A stretch of DNA of 64,000 nt from an uncultured Psychrobacter sp. GTDB lineage: Bacteria; Pseudomonadota; Gammaproteobacteria; Pseudomonadales; Moraxellaceae. The DNA lies in assembly GCF_947500265.1 (NCBI RefSeq), contig NZ_CANMRN010000002.1:62001-126000 (forward strand), read 5' to 3'. The position numbers and the translations under genes were made by a program. The notes beneath the pieces are model-generated. The model did not search any database and was not told where the DNA came from. It saw only the letters and a list, made by a program, of their open reading frames with translations. Below are positions 63,850 to 64,000 of the stretch, piece by piece; position 1 is the stretch's first letter, and each line of letters starts with the position of its first letter.

Positions 63850-64000
63850 GTAATTTAGCTAAATAAAAGACTGAATCAATATCCCTTCTATAAAACTGCA
63901 TATCGGCTAGCTATAATTTAAGAATTTAGCTAGTCGAATAGTTCATTGAAAACCTGCCCTTGAATCCTTTCAAGCGTCCATTCATCTCAAATTACTTAGA

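Noticed and set aside
1..64000. CRISPR arrays, rRNA or tRNA genes, phage or insertion sequence genes
   Set aside because: I searched by eye for regular direct repeats with spacers, tRNA T-arms, and transposase or integrase motifs in the proteins and found none.

Overview
The window reads as chromosomal DNA of a gammaproteobacterium of the Moraxellaceae, most likely Psychrobacter or a close relative. This is inferred from the long hydrophilic extensions and linkers in housekeeping proteins (BamD, DnaG, RluD, SecF, GpsA), a gspL-gspM pair away from other type II secretion genes, the rluD-pgeF/bamD, dnaG-rpoD, yajC-secD-secF and pyrD-cvpA-purF neighbourhoods, and a 108 bp palindromic repeat that I associate with this group. 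No rRNA, tRNA, CRISPR array, intact insertion sequence or prophage was seen.

Layout. 1-4.5 kb: end of a YeeE/YedE transporter, then pgeF and rluD facing left and bamD facing right. 4.6-9.4 kb: dnaG and rpoD. 9.6-12.4 kb: a MarR regulator, a SIP-type flavoprotein and a DUF2798 membrane protein behind a promoter carrying two matching palindromes, then an ArsR-type regulator. 12.6-16.6 kb: a SulP anion transporter divergent from a bestrophin-type channel, then a DUF493 protein. 17-23.2 kb: class Ia ribonucleotide reductase (nrdA, nrdB, yfaE-like ferredoxin). nrdA and nrdB are separated by about 2.2 kb holding an AT-rich pair of unknown genes, a dispersed palindromic repeat and a small lysine-rich protein gene. 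23.3-32.1 kb: a DegS-like protease, a Nif3-like protein, a 1.1 kb gene-free stretch, two lytic transglycosylases facing each other (MltF-like and a seven-LysM MltD) and a secreted NTF2-like protein. 32.4-41 kb: a CNNM/CorC-type protein, yajC-secD-secF, a MATE exporter and azlC-azlD. 41-51.9 kb, all leftward: purF, cvpA, pyrD, a DUF4870-like protein, gspM, gspL, sixA, gpsA, a nitroreductase, zapE and an alpha/beta hydrolase. 52-56 kb: a small lipoprotein, xseA-xseB and pncB. 56.4-61.3 kb: a betaine-type ABC transporter (ATPase plus a fused binding protein-permease) and a coniferyl-aldehyde-type dehydrogenase. 61.6-64 kb: lipB, ppa and a membrane protein with an L7/L12-like N-terminal motif.

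The most unusual signals are non-coding. The 3' ends of the aldehyde dehydrogenase gene and of nrdB run into degenerate tandem arrays of about 15-16 bp. These arrays look like copies of the last codons plus the stop codon, giving series of in-frame stops. Similar 15-17 bp duplications occur in other gaps, which suggests a recurring slippage process or a selected stop and RNA element. Other points of interest are the island splitting nrdA from nrdB, paired NrdR-like boxes before nrdA, two copies of a 108 bp repeat, and the MarR operator pair overlapping a near-consensus promoter.
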